64,000 nucleotides of DNA from Candidula unifasciata (GCA_905116865.2 CAJHNH020008547.1:248001-312000); one strand, 5' to 3'. Counted from the first letter of the stretch, positions 48,440-60,180 are shown. The notes: a model not told the origin generated them from the sequence alone. Program-made: numbers and translations.

Positions 48440-49350
48440 AGATATGTATACAGTGATAGTACTCACACAAAGAAACAACAGATAATATGTGTATACAGTG
48501 ATTTTACCCACACACAAAAAACAGCAGAAGCTGTGTAAACAGTGATAGTACCCACACAAAGAAATGACAGAAGATATATGTAAACAGTGATAGTACCCAC
48601 ACAAAGAAATGACAGAAGATACATGTAAACAGTGATAGTACCCACACAAAGAAATGACAGAAGATACATGTAAACAGTGATAGTACCCACACAAAGAAAT
48701 GACAGAAGATACATGTAAACAGTGATAGTACCCACACAAAGAAATGACAGAAGATACATGTAAACAGTGATAGTACCCACACAAAGAAATGACAGAAGAT
48801 ATATGTAAACAGTGATAGTACCCACACAAAGAAATGACAGAAGATACATGTAAACAGTGATAGTACCCACACAAAGAAACAGCAGAAGATAAATGTATAC
48901 AGTGATAGTACCGGCACAGACACATAGCAGAAGATATGTATTCAGTGATAGTACCGGCACAAAGACACAGCAGAAGATAAATGTATATAGTGAAAGTACT
49001 GGCACAGACACATAGCAGAAGATATGTATACAGCGATAGTACCCACAAAAAGACACAGCAGAAGATAAATGTATACAGCGATAGTACCCGCACAAAGAAA
49101 CAGCAGAAGATAAATGTATACCACGATAGTACCCACACAAAGAAACAGCAGAAGATAAATGTATACAGAGATAGTACCCGCACAAAGAAACAGCAGAAGA
49201 TAAATACATACAGCGATAGTACCTGCACAAAGAAACAGCAGAAGATAGATGTATGCAGCGATAGTACTCGCAGAGACACACAGCAGAAGATAAATGTATA
49301 AATGATAGCACATACAAAAAGAAACAGCAGATGATATATGCATACAGTGA
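48440..49350. repeat. 45-bp minisatellite
   Basis: About 20 copies of TGTAAACAGTGATAGTACCC, then ACACAAAGAAATGACAGAAG and ATACA. The centre (48540-48860) is the most uniform and the right part has 'cagcagaagataaatgta' variants. Period 45 is 15 codons, hence the 375- and 299-residue minus frames, which are not called as genes. It ends 60 bp from exon E6. Confidence 0.95.
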
Positions 49351-49413
49351 TAGTATCCTCATATTAAACCAGCAAAAGACATACAGGTATACAAGCAGCA
49401 GTAGACAACCTAC

Positions 49414-49562
49414 TGAGACATTAGCTCCTGCATCTGTGGCTCACAATCCTCCTCATTGGCCACACGGGTCAGTCGCAGCTCATGCATGTCACTGGTGAAG
49501 TGTCCAGCAGCATGGCTGATGTTGACCGCTGTCTCCTCCTTGTCACCTGTCAGTACCCACAC
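49414..49562 (-). CDS. ATP11-type flippase exon E6 (TGDK motif)
   Basis: Forty-nine codons plus two bases. It begins VWVLTGDKEETAVNISHAAG and ends at QMQELMS. 'LTGDKxETA' is the conserved phosphorylation-domain motif that contacts the phosphoenzyme. The donor is GTAGGT, chosen because it leaves CA, which joins the A of E7 to make Gln and keeps frame. Reading on from the exon meets TAG immediately, which supports the splice site. Confidence 0.95.
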
Positions 49563-50601
49563 CTGAGAATGCAGAAAACCTGTTCTTACTAAATGATTCA
49601 TACCAAACTGGAAACCACATGGTAAATGAATAAAGGCACACACAAAAAATGAAGAGGGAACAAGAGACTGAAGTAAAGATGAAAGGGGAGGGAGAAACAA
49701 GAAGTGACCTGTGTGTAAGAGCAAAGCATAGGATGACTTGGCATGAGTTGGCTGGAGGTCTATGCTAAATTTAGGGATAAATGGTTAAAGAATAAAAAAA
49801 GAAAAATATGAATAATAATCATGGTGATAATATAATAAAATAATAATAAGCAGCAGTAGAAAAAAAAGAAGACGAAGAATAAGAAGAAGATTAATATCAC
49901 CTAATACATGAACACTTGGTAAAAAAAAAATAATGCAACAGGATGTGCTGATATAAAAAGTAATAAATGTACTTCTTTCAACCAATTGAAAGAAACAAGC
50001 CTTTATCTGCAATGTTGTCTTTTCTATGAGAGTCAGTCTTTTTTAGTTCATCAATGGTCTATGGATTTCTGTTTCCAGTGGTTATTCTAAACCAAATGGT
50101 TTACCATTGTGTGTCATATTCAGACCAGTCTCAGAGTGTTTTCTACTGTCTGGGACATCATTTCATAATTGCACATGACTGCTGTTTCAATTTTAAGTGT
50201 TGTATACATATGGCTGTGTAACTGATTGCATCCTGTTCAGAAGTGCTGGCAGCTTGTCTAGGAAGGAAGCGCTGACAGGTGGATACAGCACTGCTCTTCT
50301 GACCCTGCAGCTTCTGTTCTAAACGTACTAGTGCAGCACAATATACCACTATTGTCTGGAAAGACCAAAAGTTGCCAGCAACAGTTCTGAGGTGCAGGAT
50401 AACAATTTATTCTTGACTAAACATGAAATGATATCTTGTGGTGAAACTGGGGACTTTGTGACTGGTGATTTGATAATTCTTTCATCTTTTCTTTTGATGG
50501 GAGGTGATTGGGGATGATTTACATCATAGAAGACAGATAATGTTTAATTTACCAACGAAATTAATAGTTGCATTAATCAAGCTTTCACACATAAATGGTA
50601 C

Positions 50602-50724
50602 CTTAATGCCAGCCATTCTCAGGGCCTCGATCGTCTGAGGTACCTGATCCTGCAGTTTGTCTTCTACAGCAGTTGCTCCTAGAAGTGTCAGTTGCTGTTC
50701 TATTTCATTGTACACTTCAGCCAA
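50602..50724 (-). CDS. ATP11-type flippase exon E5 ([10 protein letters not shown] block)
   Basis: Forty-one codons, [20 protein letters not shown] followed by [21 protein letters not shown]. '[12 protein letters not shown]' and 'TIEAL..AGIK' are nearly invariant in P4-ATPases and link the nucleotide-binding and phosphorylation domains. Phase 0 at both ends; acceptor CTCCAG, donor GTACCA. Confidence 0.97.
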
Positions 50725-51339
50725 CTGGAGTGAAAGTCAACAGTAAAAACATGAAGAACAACTAGTATCTTGTGTTAGGGAAAACATAATGGCACAGTGT
50801 GCGTAACTGTACAGTAAATGGGATAACAAACAATTTACAAGCACCACAACAAAATAAATTTCAAATTATTTTTCGACACTTTCTTCTTTAAATACCTTGC
50901 TGACTTGGCAAAAGCAACCATTTTCTCAGCAACAGCACACACAAAATGTTTTTTTCCTTATGGTCAATGCTGTGTGGCACTGGTAATAATTAGGGCTGTA
51001 CCGAATATTCGCTTCGTATTCGCTTCGGGGCCGAATAGTGGACCTATTGACTATTCGGTATCGTCCGAATAGTTGCGGTCGGGCCGAATACTAATAGTAG
51101 TTACCTTACACCCGCTTCTGCATACACGTCCTTAAAGCTGACAACATGGAACGATTGGTTTTGTTGAAAGCTAATGCAGCTTTCCTACATTAACTAAGCT
51201 GTCAGTGACAATTTCCAAGTTTAGTTACTTGTTATAATACTCAGGATTCTTTCATTCCTAGTTATTAGTTACCACAGACTGACTGAGGGATGCAAAACAT
51301 TAAATGTTTTTAAATGTTTACTATTCTGTACGAATCCTA

Positions 51340-52030
51340 ACTAGACATGGAAAGAATATAAACTCCGACCACATCCAAGTCGATAAAATGAAAATCAAAC
51401 GAACAGAAACACATAAGTACTTGGGTGCAAACTTCAACTGCTCCAACATGCTGAGAGAAGTAATACAATCTAGAATACAATCTAGAAATAAAGTATACTA
51501 TGCTTTTCAACATCTGCTAAAGTCAAAGTGTCTGGCAACACCAAGATCAAAATATTTAAAACATTGATTGATAAGACCAGTCGTTTAAATGGCTGTGAAA
51601 CTTGAAGCAGAAATAAAAGAGATGAGGCCTTATTACATGTTTTCTAAAACAGTCTTTCGACAAATCTTTGGACCGATCAAAGATGCTAACAGCGGGGAAT
51701 GGCGAGTGAGAAGCAACAGTGTAACACATAATATGTTTAAATCACCACTGATCACTGGCATCATGAGAGCTAACAGACTAAACTGGTTGGGGCATACTGA
51801 AAGAATGTCAGATGACAGAGAAGTAAAAACTGTATACACCTGAGAGAGGATGGGCGTAGACCATAAGGCAGACAAAAAAAAAAGAAGTTCGAGAGACAAT
51901 GTCCAGCCAGACCTGCAAACAGCTGGTATCACAAATTGTGAAGATAAGGCCAGCCAGAGAGATGAATGGAGACGAGTGATAGCTGCAGCAGTAAACCTCA
52001 AGGGCTCAGAATGCTAAAGAAGAAGATGAC
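51340..52030 (+). pseudogene. Retrotransposon ORF2 C-terminus carried inside the hAT-like element
   Basis: Reads KRTETHKYLGANFNCSNML, FRQIFGPIKDANSGEWRVRS, RANRLNWLGHTERMSDDREV then degraded sequence ending NLKGSEC-like. These are the 'KYLG' and 'WLGHxxRM' motifs after the RT. Stops at 51564 and 51841. A sibling copy is at 62215-62445 on the minus strand. Confidence 0.8.
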
Positions 52031-52190
52031 TATTCTGTGCTTCTTTATGTGAAGTAAAAGTTCAGCGTACATTTGACATTGTAAATGTTTTGTTTTTTAA
52101 AAATATATTTTATATACTATACACTATTTGTATTCGTATTCGGTGGAATAGTTGGTCCCGTATTCAAAATCACTATTCGGTACAGCCCTA

Positions 52191-52407
52191 GTTTAAATTA
52201 CATCGAACAAACGGCCGAGCGAACGATATTTTTGAAAGAAGTGGGAGTGGTGACCACTGGAAAGATCTGTGGAAGGAGGGATTGAGGAAGACAACAATAG
52301 AAGATTCTTGACAGTCTTTTTGCATGGCATGGAGGTGTGTCAGCAGGAGATCACAGATTATGGCGGGGCATAATCACCCACACCGGTCGGCAAGGCACCT
52401 GATGATG
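52191..52407 (+). mobile_element. GAT-tailed LINE 3' end between duplicated hAT termini
   Basis: Matches 878-1105 (reversed) and 31900-32155 and ends 'gatgatgatgata'. It separates the internal and external copies of the right terminus of the hAT-like element. Confidence 0.6.
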
Positions 52408-52489
52408 ATGATATACTATTCGTATTCAGCCGAATAGTAAAAATCACTATTCGGTACAGCCCTAGTAATAATATCCATCCGCAGCCCTC

Positions 52490-52950
52490 TGTCTCAAGTC
52501 TATCCCCCAGTGGGACACCGGCCCTCACCTAGCTCATGCCAGGTCATTCTATCCTTTGCTATTGCAAGCAGCTCTCCCCATCTCTTCTCCATCTTTGAAA
52601 CTCCACTCTCTAGCTTCCTTCTCCATGTGTTTTTTGGTCTTCCTTATTTATATGCCCTTCTAGGTTCCAATGCAAAGACATGCTATTTATACTGTTCTCA
52701 GGTATTCTCAACATGTGTCCCATCCATCACCAGCGTCTGTGCTTCACCTATTGGTCCACCCGAACTTGTTTAGTTCTCTACCAAAGCTCTGCATTAATGA
52801 TTCCATCAAAGCAATTGCTTCCCTCTATTCTATGGAGACACCAGTTAATGAATGTTTGTAGTTTTTTAGTTATTGCTTTAGCTGTTCTCCATGTTTCGCT
52901 CCATACAACAGTACTGATTTGACACCAGAATAACACATTTTCAAGTCTGG
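52490..52950 (-). pseudogene. Non-LTR retrotransposon remnant
   Basis: The minus strand reads phrases such as MEKRWGELLAIAKDRMTWHE then 'LGEGR', the family-typical 'W..LL..AKDR..WR' end. Adjacent sequence is related to 26480-27000. Many stops. Confidence 0.55.
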
Positions 52951-53269
52951 TGTACTTACAATAATTTCTTATACAGATGCTCTTCTATGCCTAAAGACAA
53001 ACCTAAATAATATGTTTACAAAACATTTCTGAAGCATCATCAAGAGAAGCACCTGACGATACTAAATAAACATCACCACATAGAGTGTAATGGTAAGCTC
53101 TCCTCTCCCCTCTCTATGCTCATTAACTAGCAAGGTGTACAGGACCAATACTAAAACTGAGCATGCAGTCAACAGACAGGGCTAACTGTGAAAGAATAAC
53201 CAAAAGCCTCAGCAAGTGTTAGATCATGTGAGACCTAGTCTTGCTTGCACAGCCGCCCTCGCCAAGAGG

Positions 53270-54540
53270 CTGGCTTCATCTTCTTACAGTTCATGCTCTG
53301 TGGTATTAGTCATCTCATAGTTCACAGTCTTCTGGCCCACGACAAGAGACTGGCTTCATCTTCTTACAGTTCATGCTCTGTGGTATTAGTCATCTCATAG
53401 TTCACAGCCTTCTGGCCCACGACAAGAGACTGGCTTCATCTTCGTACAGTTCATGCTTTGTGGTAATAGTCATCTCATAGTTCACAGTCTTCTGGCCCTC
53501 GACAAGAGACTGGCTTCATCTTCTTACAGTTCATGCTTTGTGGTAATAGTCATCTCATAATTCACAGTCTTCTGGCCCTCGACAAGAGACTGGCTTCATC
53601 TTCTTACAGTTCATGCTTTGTGGTATTAGTCATCTCATCGTTCACAGTCCTCTGGCCCACGACAAGAGACGCTTCATCTTCTTACAGTTCATGCTCTGTG
53701 GTATTAGTCATCTCATAGTTCACAGTCTTCTGGCCCTCGACAAGAGACTGGCTTCATCTTCTTACAGTTCATGCTCTGTGGTATTAGTCATCTCATAGTT
53801 CACAGCCTTCTGGCCCTCGACAAGAGACTGGCTTCATCTTCTTACAGTTCATGCTCTGTGGTATTAGTCATCTCATAGTTCACAGCCTTCTGGCCCACGA
53901 CAAGAGACTGGCTTCATCTTCTTACAGTTCATGCTCTGTGGTATTAGTCATCTCATAGTTCACAGCCTTCTGGCCCATGACAAGAGACTGGCTTCCTCTT
54001 CTTACAGTTCATGTTCTGTGGTAATAGTCATCTCACAGTTCACAGCCTTCTGGCCTATGACAAGAGGCTGGCTTCATCTTCTTACAGTTCATGCTCTGTG
54101 GTATCAGTCATCTCATAGTTCAGTCTTCTGGCCCCTGACAAGAGACTGGCTTCATCTTCTTACAGTTCCTGCTCTGTAGTATTAGTCATCTCATAGTTCA
54201 CAGTCTTCTGGCCCTCGACAAGAGACTGGCTTTATCTTCTTACAGTTCATGTTCTGTGGTAATAGTCATCTCACAGTTCACAGCCTTCTGGCCTATGACA
54301 AGAGGCTGGCTTCATCTTCTTACAGTTCATGTTCTGTGGTATTAGTCATCTCATAGTTCACAGTCTTCTGGCCCACGACAAGAGGCTGGCTTCATCTTCT
54401 TACAGTTCATGCTTTGTGGTAATAGTCATCTCACAGTTCACAGCCTTCTGGCCTATGACAAGAGGCTGGCTTCATCTTCTTCCAGTTCATGCTCTGTGGT
54501 ATTAGTCATCTCACAGTTCACAGCCTTCTGCCTTGAGTAC
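53270..54540. repeat. 80-bp minisatellite
   Basis: About 16 copies of CTTCTGGCCCACGACAAGAG, then ACTGGCTTCATCTTCTTACA, then GTTCATGCTCTGTGGTATTA and GTCATCTCATAGTTCACAGT. A few units carry small deletions (53671, 54121). Variants 'ctatgacaagaggct' cluster in the right third. Confidence 0.96.
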
Positions 54541-54824
54541 TGTCCATAATTTCTAACACACATGTTCTTGGATGCTAGCATGCCAACTATCCAACATCGG
54601 CTCTCTTTGTTTCTCTGTGCCTTTTATAGCATTTAACTTTCCTGTTGTAACCTCATTAACATGTGTTGTATTTTAAAATTATTATTTCACTGGATAATAT
54701 GCCATCTTCATTTGTTTCCCTGTGCTTGGCGTACTTGCTTGTTGAGATAATGGTCGAAATTTGAATTCACAGATTTGATTGGCTCCTTTCAGTCTTTCCA
54801 GCCAATAGTGTTATATTGCGCTAT

Positions 54825-55085
54825 GAGGAGACATTGGACTCACAGCCCATGGCGATGGCGAGCATGACTAGCAAGACCCGCCCACTTTAAGAAAAGTCTT
54901 CCACAGTTATAGCATGGAATTTCAGGACCACTGTTGTCTACATTTGTGTTTGGTCTCTTTCTTCTCAGATGCCAACTTTCATTCTTTCTGCAATCATTTC
55001 TTCCTTTATTCTCATTCCCTTCCTGATGTGTTCCCTCCAAACAACGTGGTCCATGGCATTTTGTTCCCATGAAACCACCTCAGTA
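54825..55085 (-). pseudogene. Retrotransposon C-terminal fragment with zinc-finger-like end
   Basis: The minus frame reads MDHVVWREHIRKGMRIKEEM, then, in another frame, GPEIPCYNCGRLFLKWAGLA and SHARHRHGL: a C-x2-C...H-x4-H arrangement typical of the C-terminal finger of some LINE ORF2 proteins. The open frame at 54965-55315 splices visually onto exon E4, but that is coincidence; the exon ends at 55187. Confidence 0.6.
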
Positions 55086-55186
55086 CCTGTATCAGTCATG
55101 TAATGTAATGAATTAACTGAAGTCACATAATTTATGCAAAATTTAAAAATACAAAAATGTATAAACAATAACATAAATGCCCCAAC

Positions 55187-55300
55187 CTGTTCATCTCTTG
55201 AACCCAAAGACCTCCTGGCTTCTGTTAACATTTTATCATACTGCCCGTACTTGTCTGGGGAGAGCTTCCTTTGAGCAATGGTCAGAGTCCTCAGTCCCAG
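55187..55300 (-). CDS. ATP11-type flippase exon E4 (GLRTL block)
   Basis: Thirty-eight codons, LGLRTLTIAQRKLSPDKYGQ through SLGSRDEQ, phase 0 at both ends. 'GLRTL' is the conserved P4 block that follows the nucleotide-binding core. Acceptor GTTACAG; the donor is GTTGGG, a weak GT site, but the joined frame to E5 agrees with the family. The 27-bp minisatellite begins about 100 bp upstream in the adjacent intron. Confidence 0.92.
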
Positions 55301-55419
55301 CTGTAACACAGTCATAGTTGTGTGAGTGTCCCAGTATAGTTCACAGAGACATCAACAATGATCATGGAAATGATAGGAATAGTGAGATCAATGTCAACTG
55401 AATCCCCCTGCTTTCATAC

Positions 55420-56400
55420 ACAAAGGCACTGGATTCACTCTAATATACAATGGCATTGGATTCACTCTAATATACAATGGCACTGAATTCACTCTAATGT
55501 ACAATGGCACTGAATTAACTCTAATACACAAAGGCACTGGATTCACTCTAATATACAATGGCACTGAATTCACTCTAATGTACAATGGCACTGAATTCAC
55601 TCTAATGTACAATGGCACTGAATTCACTCTAATATACAATGGCACTGAATTCACTCTAATATACAATGGCATTGAATTCACTCTAATATACAATGGCACT
55701 GAATTCACTCTAATATACAATGGCACTGAATTCACTCTAATACACAAAGGCACTGGATTCACTCTAATATACAATGGCATTGAATTCACTCTAATATACA
55801 ATGACACTGAATTCACTCTAATATACAATGGCACTGAATTAACTCTAATACACAAAGGCACTGGATTCACTCTAATATACAATGGCACTGAATTCACTCT
55901 AATGTACAATGGCACTGAATTCACTCTAATGTACAATGGCACTGAATTCACTCTAATATACAATGGCACTGAATTCACTCTAATATACAATGGCATTGAA
56001 TTCACTCTAATATACAATGGCACTGAATTCACTCTAATATACAATGGCACTGAATTCACTCTAATATACAATGGCACTGAATTCACTCTAATATACAATG
56101 GCACTGAATTCACTCTAATATACAATGGCACTGAATTCACTCTAATATACAATGGCATTGAATTCACTCTAATATACAATGGCACTGAATTCACTCTAAT
56201 ATACAATGGCACTGAATTCACTCTAATGTACAATGGCACTGAATTCACTCTAATGTACAATGGCACTGAATTCACTCTAATATACAATGGCATTGAATTC
56301 ACTCTAATATACAATGGCACTGAATTCACTCTAATATTCAATGGCACTGCATCCACTCCAATGCACAATGGCACTAGATTCACTCCAATGTTACAATTGC
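55420..56400. repeat. 27-bp minisatellite, open on both strands
   Basis: About 36 copies of TCTAATATACAATGGCACTG plus AATTCAC. Variants (GTAC for ATAC, ATTGAATT, CACAAAGGC) repeat in blocks, e.g. 55500-55740 against 55840-56080. It yields a 302-residue frame (YNGTEFTLI repeats) on plus and a 329-residue frame (VPLYIRVNS repeats) on minus. No start context, signal peptide or flanking coding sequence, so not called as a gene. Confidence 0.97.
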
Positions 56401-57000
56401 ACTAGATTCACTCCAATGTTACAATTGCACTAGATTCACTCCAATGTAATAGCACTGGATTCACTCCAATGTACAATGGCACTGGATTCACTCCAATGTA
56501 CAATGGCACTGGATTTACTCCAATGCATAATGGCACTGGATTCATGCTGGATTCACTCCAATGTACAATGGCACTGGATTCAATCCAGTGTTTGATGGCA
56601 CTGGATCCACTCCACTGTACAATGGCACTGGATTCAATCCAGTGTTCGGTGGCACTGGATCCCCTCCACTGTACAATGTCACTGGATTCACTCCAATGCA
56701 CAATGGCCAGGAATCACCTTTGTGTAATGAACAATGTCACTGAAATCACACTGCTAGGATGCACAATGACACTGAAATCACACTGCTAGGATGCACAATG
56801 ACACTGAAATCACACTGCTAGGATGCACAATGACATGAAATCACACTGCTAGGATGCACAATGACATGAAATCACACTGCTAGGATGCACAATGACATGA
56901 AATCACACTGCTAGGATACACAATGACATGAAATCACACTGCTAGGATGCACAATGACACTGAAATCACACTGCTAGGATGTACAATGACTCTAGACTAG
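56400..57000. repeat. Divergent continuation of the 27-bp repeat and a 32-bp minisatellite
   Basis: 56400-56710: diverged 27-bp-type units with 'ggcactggattcactccaat'. 56745-56990: about eight copies of AATGACACTGAAATCACACT plus GCTAGGATGCAC, some lacking two bases. Confidence 0.9.
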
Positions 57001-57779
57001 CTAGGATGTAAAACGGCCCTAGAATCACTCAGCTTTAAGATAAAAAAAAAATCAGATTATCAGCATTCTAATATTTTTAATCACTTCGCTTTGTAAACAA
57101 CAACAAAAAAATGACCTTTTTAAAAAAAATGGCTAAAAAGAAATGCATTTTTATCATTCTTGGAAACTCTTTAAAAAAAACTAGAGGAAGAAAAGAAGCA
57201 GAAGACGTTTGGAGTCTTGGTCAGTTTTTATAAAAATGCAGGCATCTGAAATCTATGCCCACTGAGCAGACAGGCAAGCCTGCTAGTCACAGTCCTCAGA
57301 TTTTTTCATATTTAGCACAAATGTGATTTTCTTTGTATATGAAAGGATTTACTGCACACTAAATACAAACAGGGGTGGGGTTTTGTTGACAAAGCCACAG
57401 AGATAAAGGTGATGACATCATCAGTTTATGATGTCACTATGACTGTAATGATGCAGGTCTAGAGATTATGGGTCAAGGTCAGGATATTCCCTAATCTGTA
57501 TAATCTATAAGTAGAGAGACAGTCAAAAAACAAACAGAATGATTGACACACAGTTTAGTGAATTTATAAGAAAGTGAAGAAACACGAGAATTAATAGAAT
57601 GAATGACACTGTAAGGAAATGAAAGATGCTAAACACAAAGATAAAAGGTAAGACATATCTTTATATACTGTTTAAAAAAGAGAAACGGATAGTTATCTCC
57701 TAGCGCGTTTTTATTAGTTTGTAAATAAAATATCAAACTCAGGTATGTGAAAAGCAGACTCAAATGTTGTTTACCGTTT

Positions 57780-58660
57780 CCAGTGGACGTGTGGGCGTGA
57801 ATTGTGTGGGGTTTTTGTAATCGTTACAATGAAGTGGTCAACTGCGTTTAAGACTTTGGCGCCGATTCCAAACCGCTGGGTCAGTTGAAGACCGAAATCG
57901 CAGTGGACGACCCAGAGTGGCAACAGCAGTGGAGAATTGCTTTATTTGGCTTTGTCACCTTAGAGACAGGTTACAACAGCTTCCTCAACTGCGCCGGCAT
58001 TGCCTCCAGGACGTCGCGTGTCCTTACGCATCACCACCGCCAAAATAAACTTTTTTGGGCCAACCGACATCATCCCTGGGCAGGTGACAATCAATGGAGA
58101 CGTGTCTGGTTCAGTGACGAATCTTTCTGTTTTTTGCTATGATAGACAGTGTAGGGTTTACTGTATGCGAAATGAAGGTTTGGCCCAAATTGTGTTGATG
58201 AAGCTCTGCTGCACAGTGGTTGAGGTGTAATAGTGTGGGGAGCAATCAGTTATAATGAAAGGATTCGATTGATGCACATTAAAGAAAGCTTGAATGCGCT
58301 ACAATACGTCAATGAAATTCTTCGACCACATGTCCCTCTATTTTGGGATGCCAACAGATATCTTTTTTGATAGGACAATGCCAGACTCCATTCTGCACGG
58401 TTGATCACGCAGTTCCTAGCTGCCAATAACATTCAAACCCTTCCCTGCCCATTCCTGTCTGCAGACATGAGTCCGACTGAGCACATGTGGGATGAGCTGC
58501 AAAGATATGATGTCACCGAGATATTGCTCCAGCCAATTGTCGTGATCTGTTCCAGGCACTCCAGGAAGAGTGGGCAGCCATCCCACAAGCCCACATCAGA
58601 CATCTGATCACATTCATGCCCAGGAGATGCCCGTCACTGATCCACGCTAGATAAGGCCAT
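57780..58660 (+). pseudogene. Dead Tc1/mariner-type transposase
   Basis: In shifting plus frames: RFQTAGSVEDRNRSGRPRVA (helix-turn-helix followed by the GRPR hook), RVWFSDESFC (first catalytic Asp in W.V.FSDES), a degraded 'DRTMPDS' segment at the second Asp, then FLAANNIQTLPCPFLSADMS and PTEHMWDELQ (catalytic Glu in SP.EH.WD.L). This is the DD34E layout of Tc1 elements. Stops and frameshifts throughout. I did not find convincing terminal inverted repeats. Confidence 0.88.
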
Positions 58661-58854
58661 ACTAATAGGAAAGGCCGCTCACCTACAAATTATCATTACC
58701 CAGATGCAAAAAAAAAATTTATGTCAATTTTTTGGCAGAAGCCTAAGGTATTCTTGTGTGAAATTTGACTAAAATGCACTTACTGCATTACAAAGATGCA
58801 GAATGTCAAAATTGTGAGTATGTATGTTCTTTTCAGTAGCTATGCGTTTATTCT

Positions 58855-58885
<31 letters not shown>

Positions 58886-58925
58886 GGGGAGGACAGAATA
58901 TATATATATATATATATATATATCA
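58855..58925. repeat. Poly-G tract followed by (TA)n microsatellite
   Basis: T-run, more than 20 G residues, then about 12 TA repeats to 58922. Confidence 0.92.
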
Positions 58926-59133
58926 ATCATTGTATTCAAACTATTACTGGTAGCATCAGAACTGGACCATGTTGACTGCTGAAGACAGGATAGTGTGCTT
59001 ATGGAAATGTTCTGAGTGCCGTGATGTTTTTCCTCAACTCAAGTGGGCACAAGCTACTGTTACTGTTTTTATAATCTGTCTAAAAGTATCACTGGAGTGA
59101 CATGTCACAGCTATAACTAAAGAACTCAATTAC

Positions 59134-59237
59134 CGCAGCGTATTCGTTGATGAGATTCTGTGTCTTCAAAATGTCCCCTGTCACTATTCTGTCCAGTATA
59201 GCTATCTCAGCTCCCTTACACAGCAACACATACTCTC
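59134..59237 (-). CDS. ATP11-type flippase exon E3 (KGAE motif)
   Basis: Encodes GEYVLLCKGAEIAILDRI and on to LINEYAA. 'CKGAE' corresponds to the KGAD/KGAE ATP-binding lysine motif of P-type ATPases. Acceptor TTTACAG, donor GTAATT, 104 nt, in phase with both neighbours. It precedes an intron of about 3.8 kb that holds a Tc1/mariner remnant and the 27-bp minisatellite. Confidence 0.94.
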
Positions 59238-59239
59238 CT

Positions 59240-59590
59240 GTAAACAAAACATGGGAACCAATCTGAACTAACTACACAGAAACATATAAAATCACATAGT
59301 CAAAACAAGAAAACAAACCTTGACTAACTATAGCAAGCATATATTATCCTAGATTCAAAACAAGAGAACCAACCCTGACTAACTACACAGCAACATATAT
59401 AAACTACAGTTAAAACAAAAGAATCAATCTTGACTAACTACAGCAAAATTTATTATCCCAGAGTCAAAACAACAGAACCAACCTTGACTAACTACACAGC
59501 AATATATATAATTCTATGGTCAAAACAAGATAACCAATCCTGACTAACTACATAGTAACATATTTTATCCTATAGTTAAAACAAGAAAAG
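59240..59590. repeat. Degenerate repeat of about 62 bp
   Basis: About five units with 'gactaactacacagcaacat' and 'tcaaaacaagagaaccaa'. It begins directly next to exon E3. Confidence 0.8.
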
Positions 59591-59689
59591 CAGTTGTGGT
59601 TAGAAGTCCTAGAGAGTTGTAATTTCTTCTCACTGAGAATGCTATTATTTAAGAATGATCTGCTTGTATGCAGATTTGTACAACCTAGA

Positions 59690-60180
59690 GCACTCTTAAG
59701 TGAAACACTGAGAAACCCTGTCTAGATCCAGTTTATTCAGGTCACAATGTGAAACTGTATCTACTGAGATCAAGTTAATTTAGGGCAAATTTTGGAACTG
59801 TTTGTAGTTTAGAACTACTTTATTTAGGGCAGACTGTGAATCTGTTAATTTTCAGATCTAGCTGATTAAAGGCACATAATGAGACTGTATTTCAGATCTA
59901 GGTCATTCAGGGCATATTGCAAAACTGTTAGTATTTCAAACCCAGTTTATTCAGACCACACTGTGCAGCTATTCAGATATATTTCATTTAGGCTCCACTG
60001 TGAAACTAAATGTTCTAATTTATTAGGTCACATAGTGAAATTTTCTGTTAGATTCCAGGTGTGCTTTAGTTAGGGAATAAGATTCCAGGTGTGCCTTATT
60101 TAGGGAATAAGATTCCAGGTGTGCCTTATTTAGGGAATAAGATTCCAGGTGTGCCTTATTTAGGGATTAAGATTTCAGAT
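59690..60180. repeat. Degenerate repeat passing into a 30-bp minisatellite
   Basis: 59740-60030 has loose 'ttcagggcacactgtgaaac' units. 60050-60175 has four to five close copies of GATTCCAGGTGTGCCTTATT plus TAGGGAATAA. Confidence 0.85.

Larger units (their letters stand above)
50991..52464. mobile_element. Composite hAT-like transposon with 8-bp target-site duplication
   Basis: Termini TAGGGCTGTACCGAATA and its inverse TATTCGGTACAGCCCTA form inverted repeats (inner bases imperfect). They are bordered by perfect direct repeats GTAATAAT at 50983-50990 and 52465-52472. An 8-bp duplication is the hAT mark. CGAATA/ATTCG words are dense in the first 100 bp, like subterminal transposase-binding repeats. 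There is no transposase ORF, so it is non-autonomous. The inside holds retrotransposon pieces and a second copy of the right end at about 52106-52190. Confidence 0.88.

Noticed and set aside
48152..49362. Open frames of 375, 299 and 139 residues on the minus strand (Cys/Tyr/Phe-rich)
   Set aside because: Products of a 45-bp repeat (multiple of three) seen in several frames at once, with no flanking coding sequence.
55394..56405. Opposite-strand open frames of 329 and 302 residues
   Set aside because: Artefact of the 27-bp repeat lacking stop codons; lies within the E3-E4 intron.
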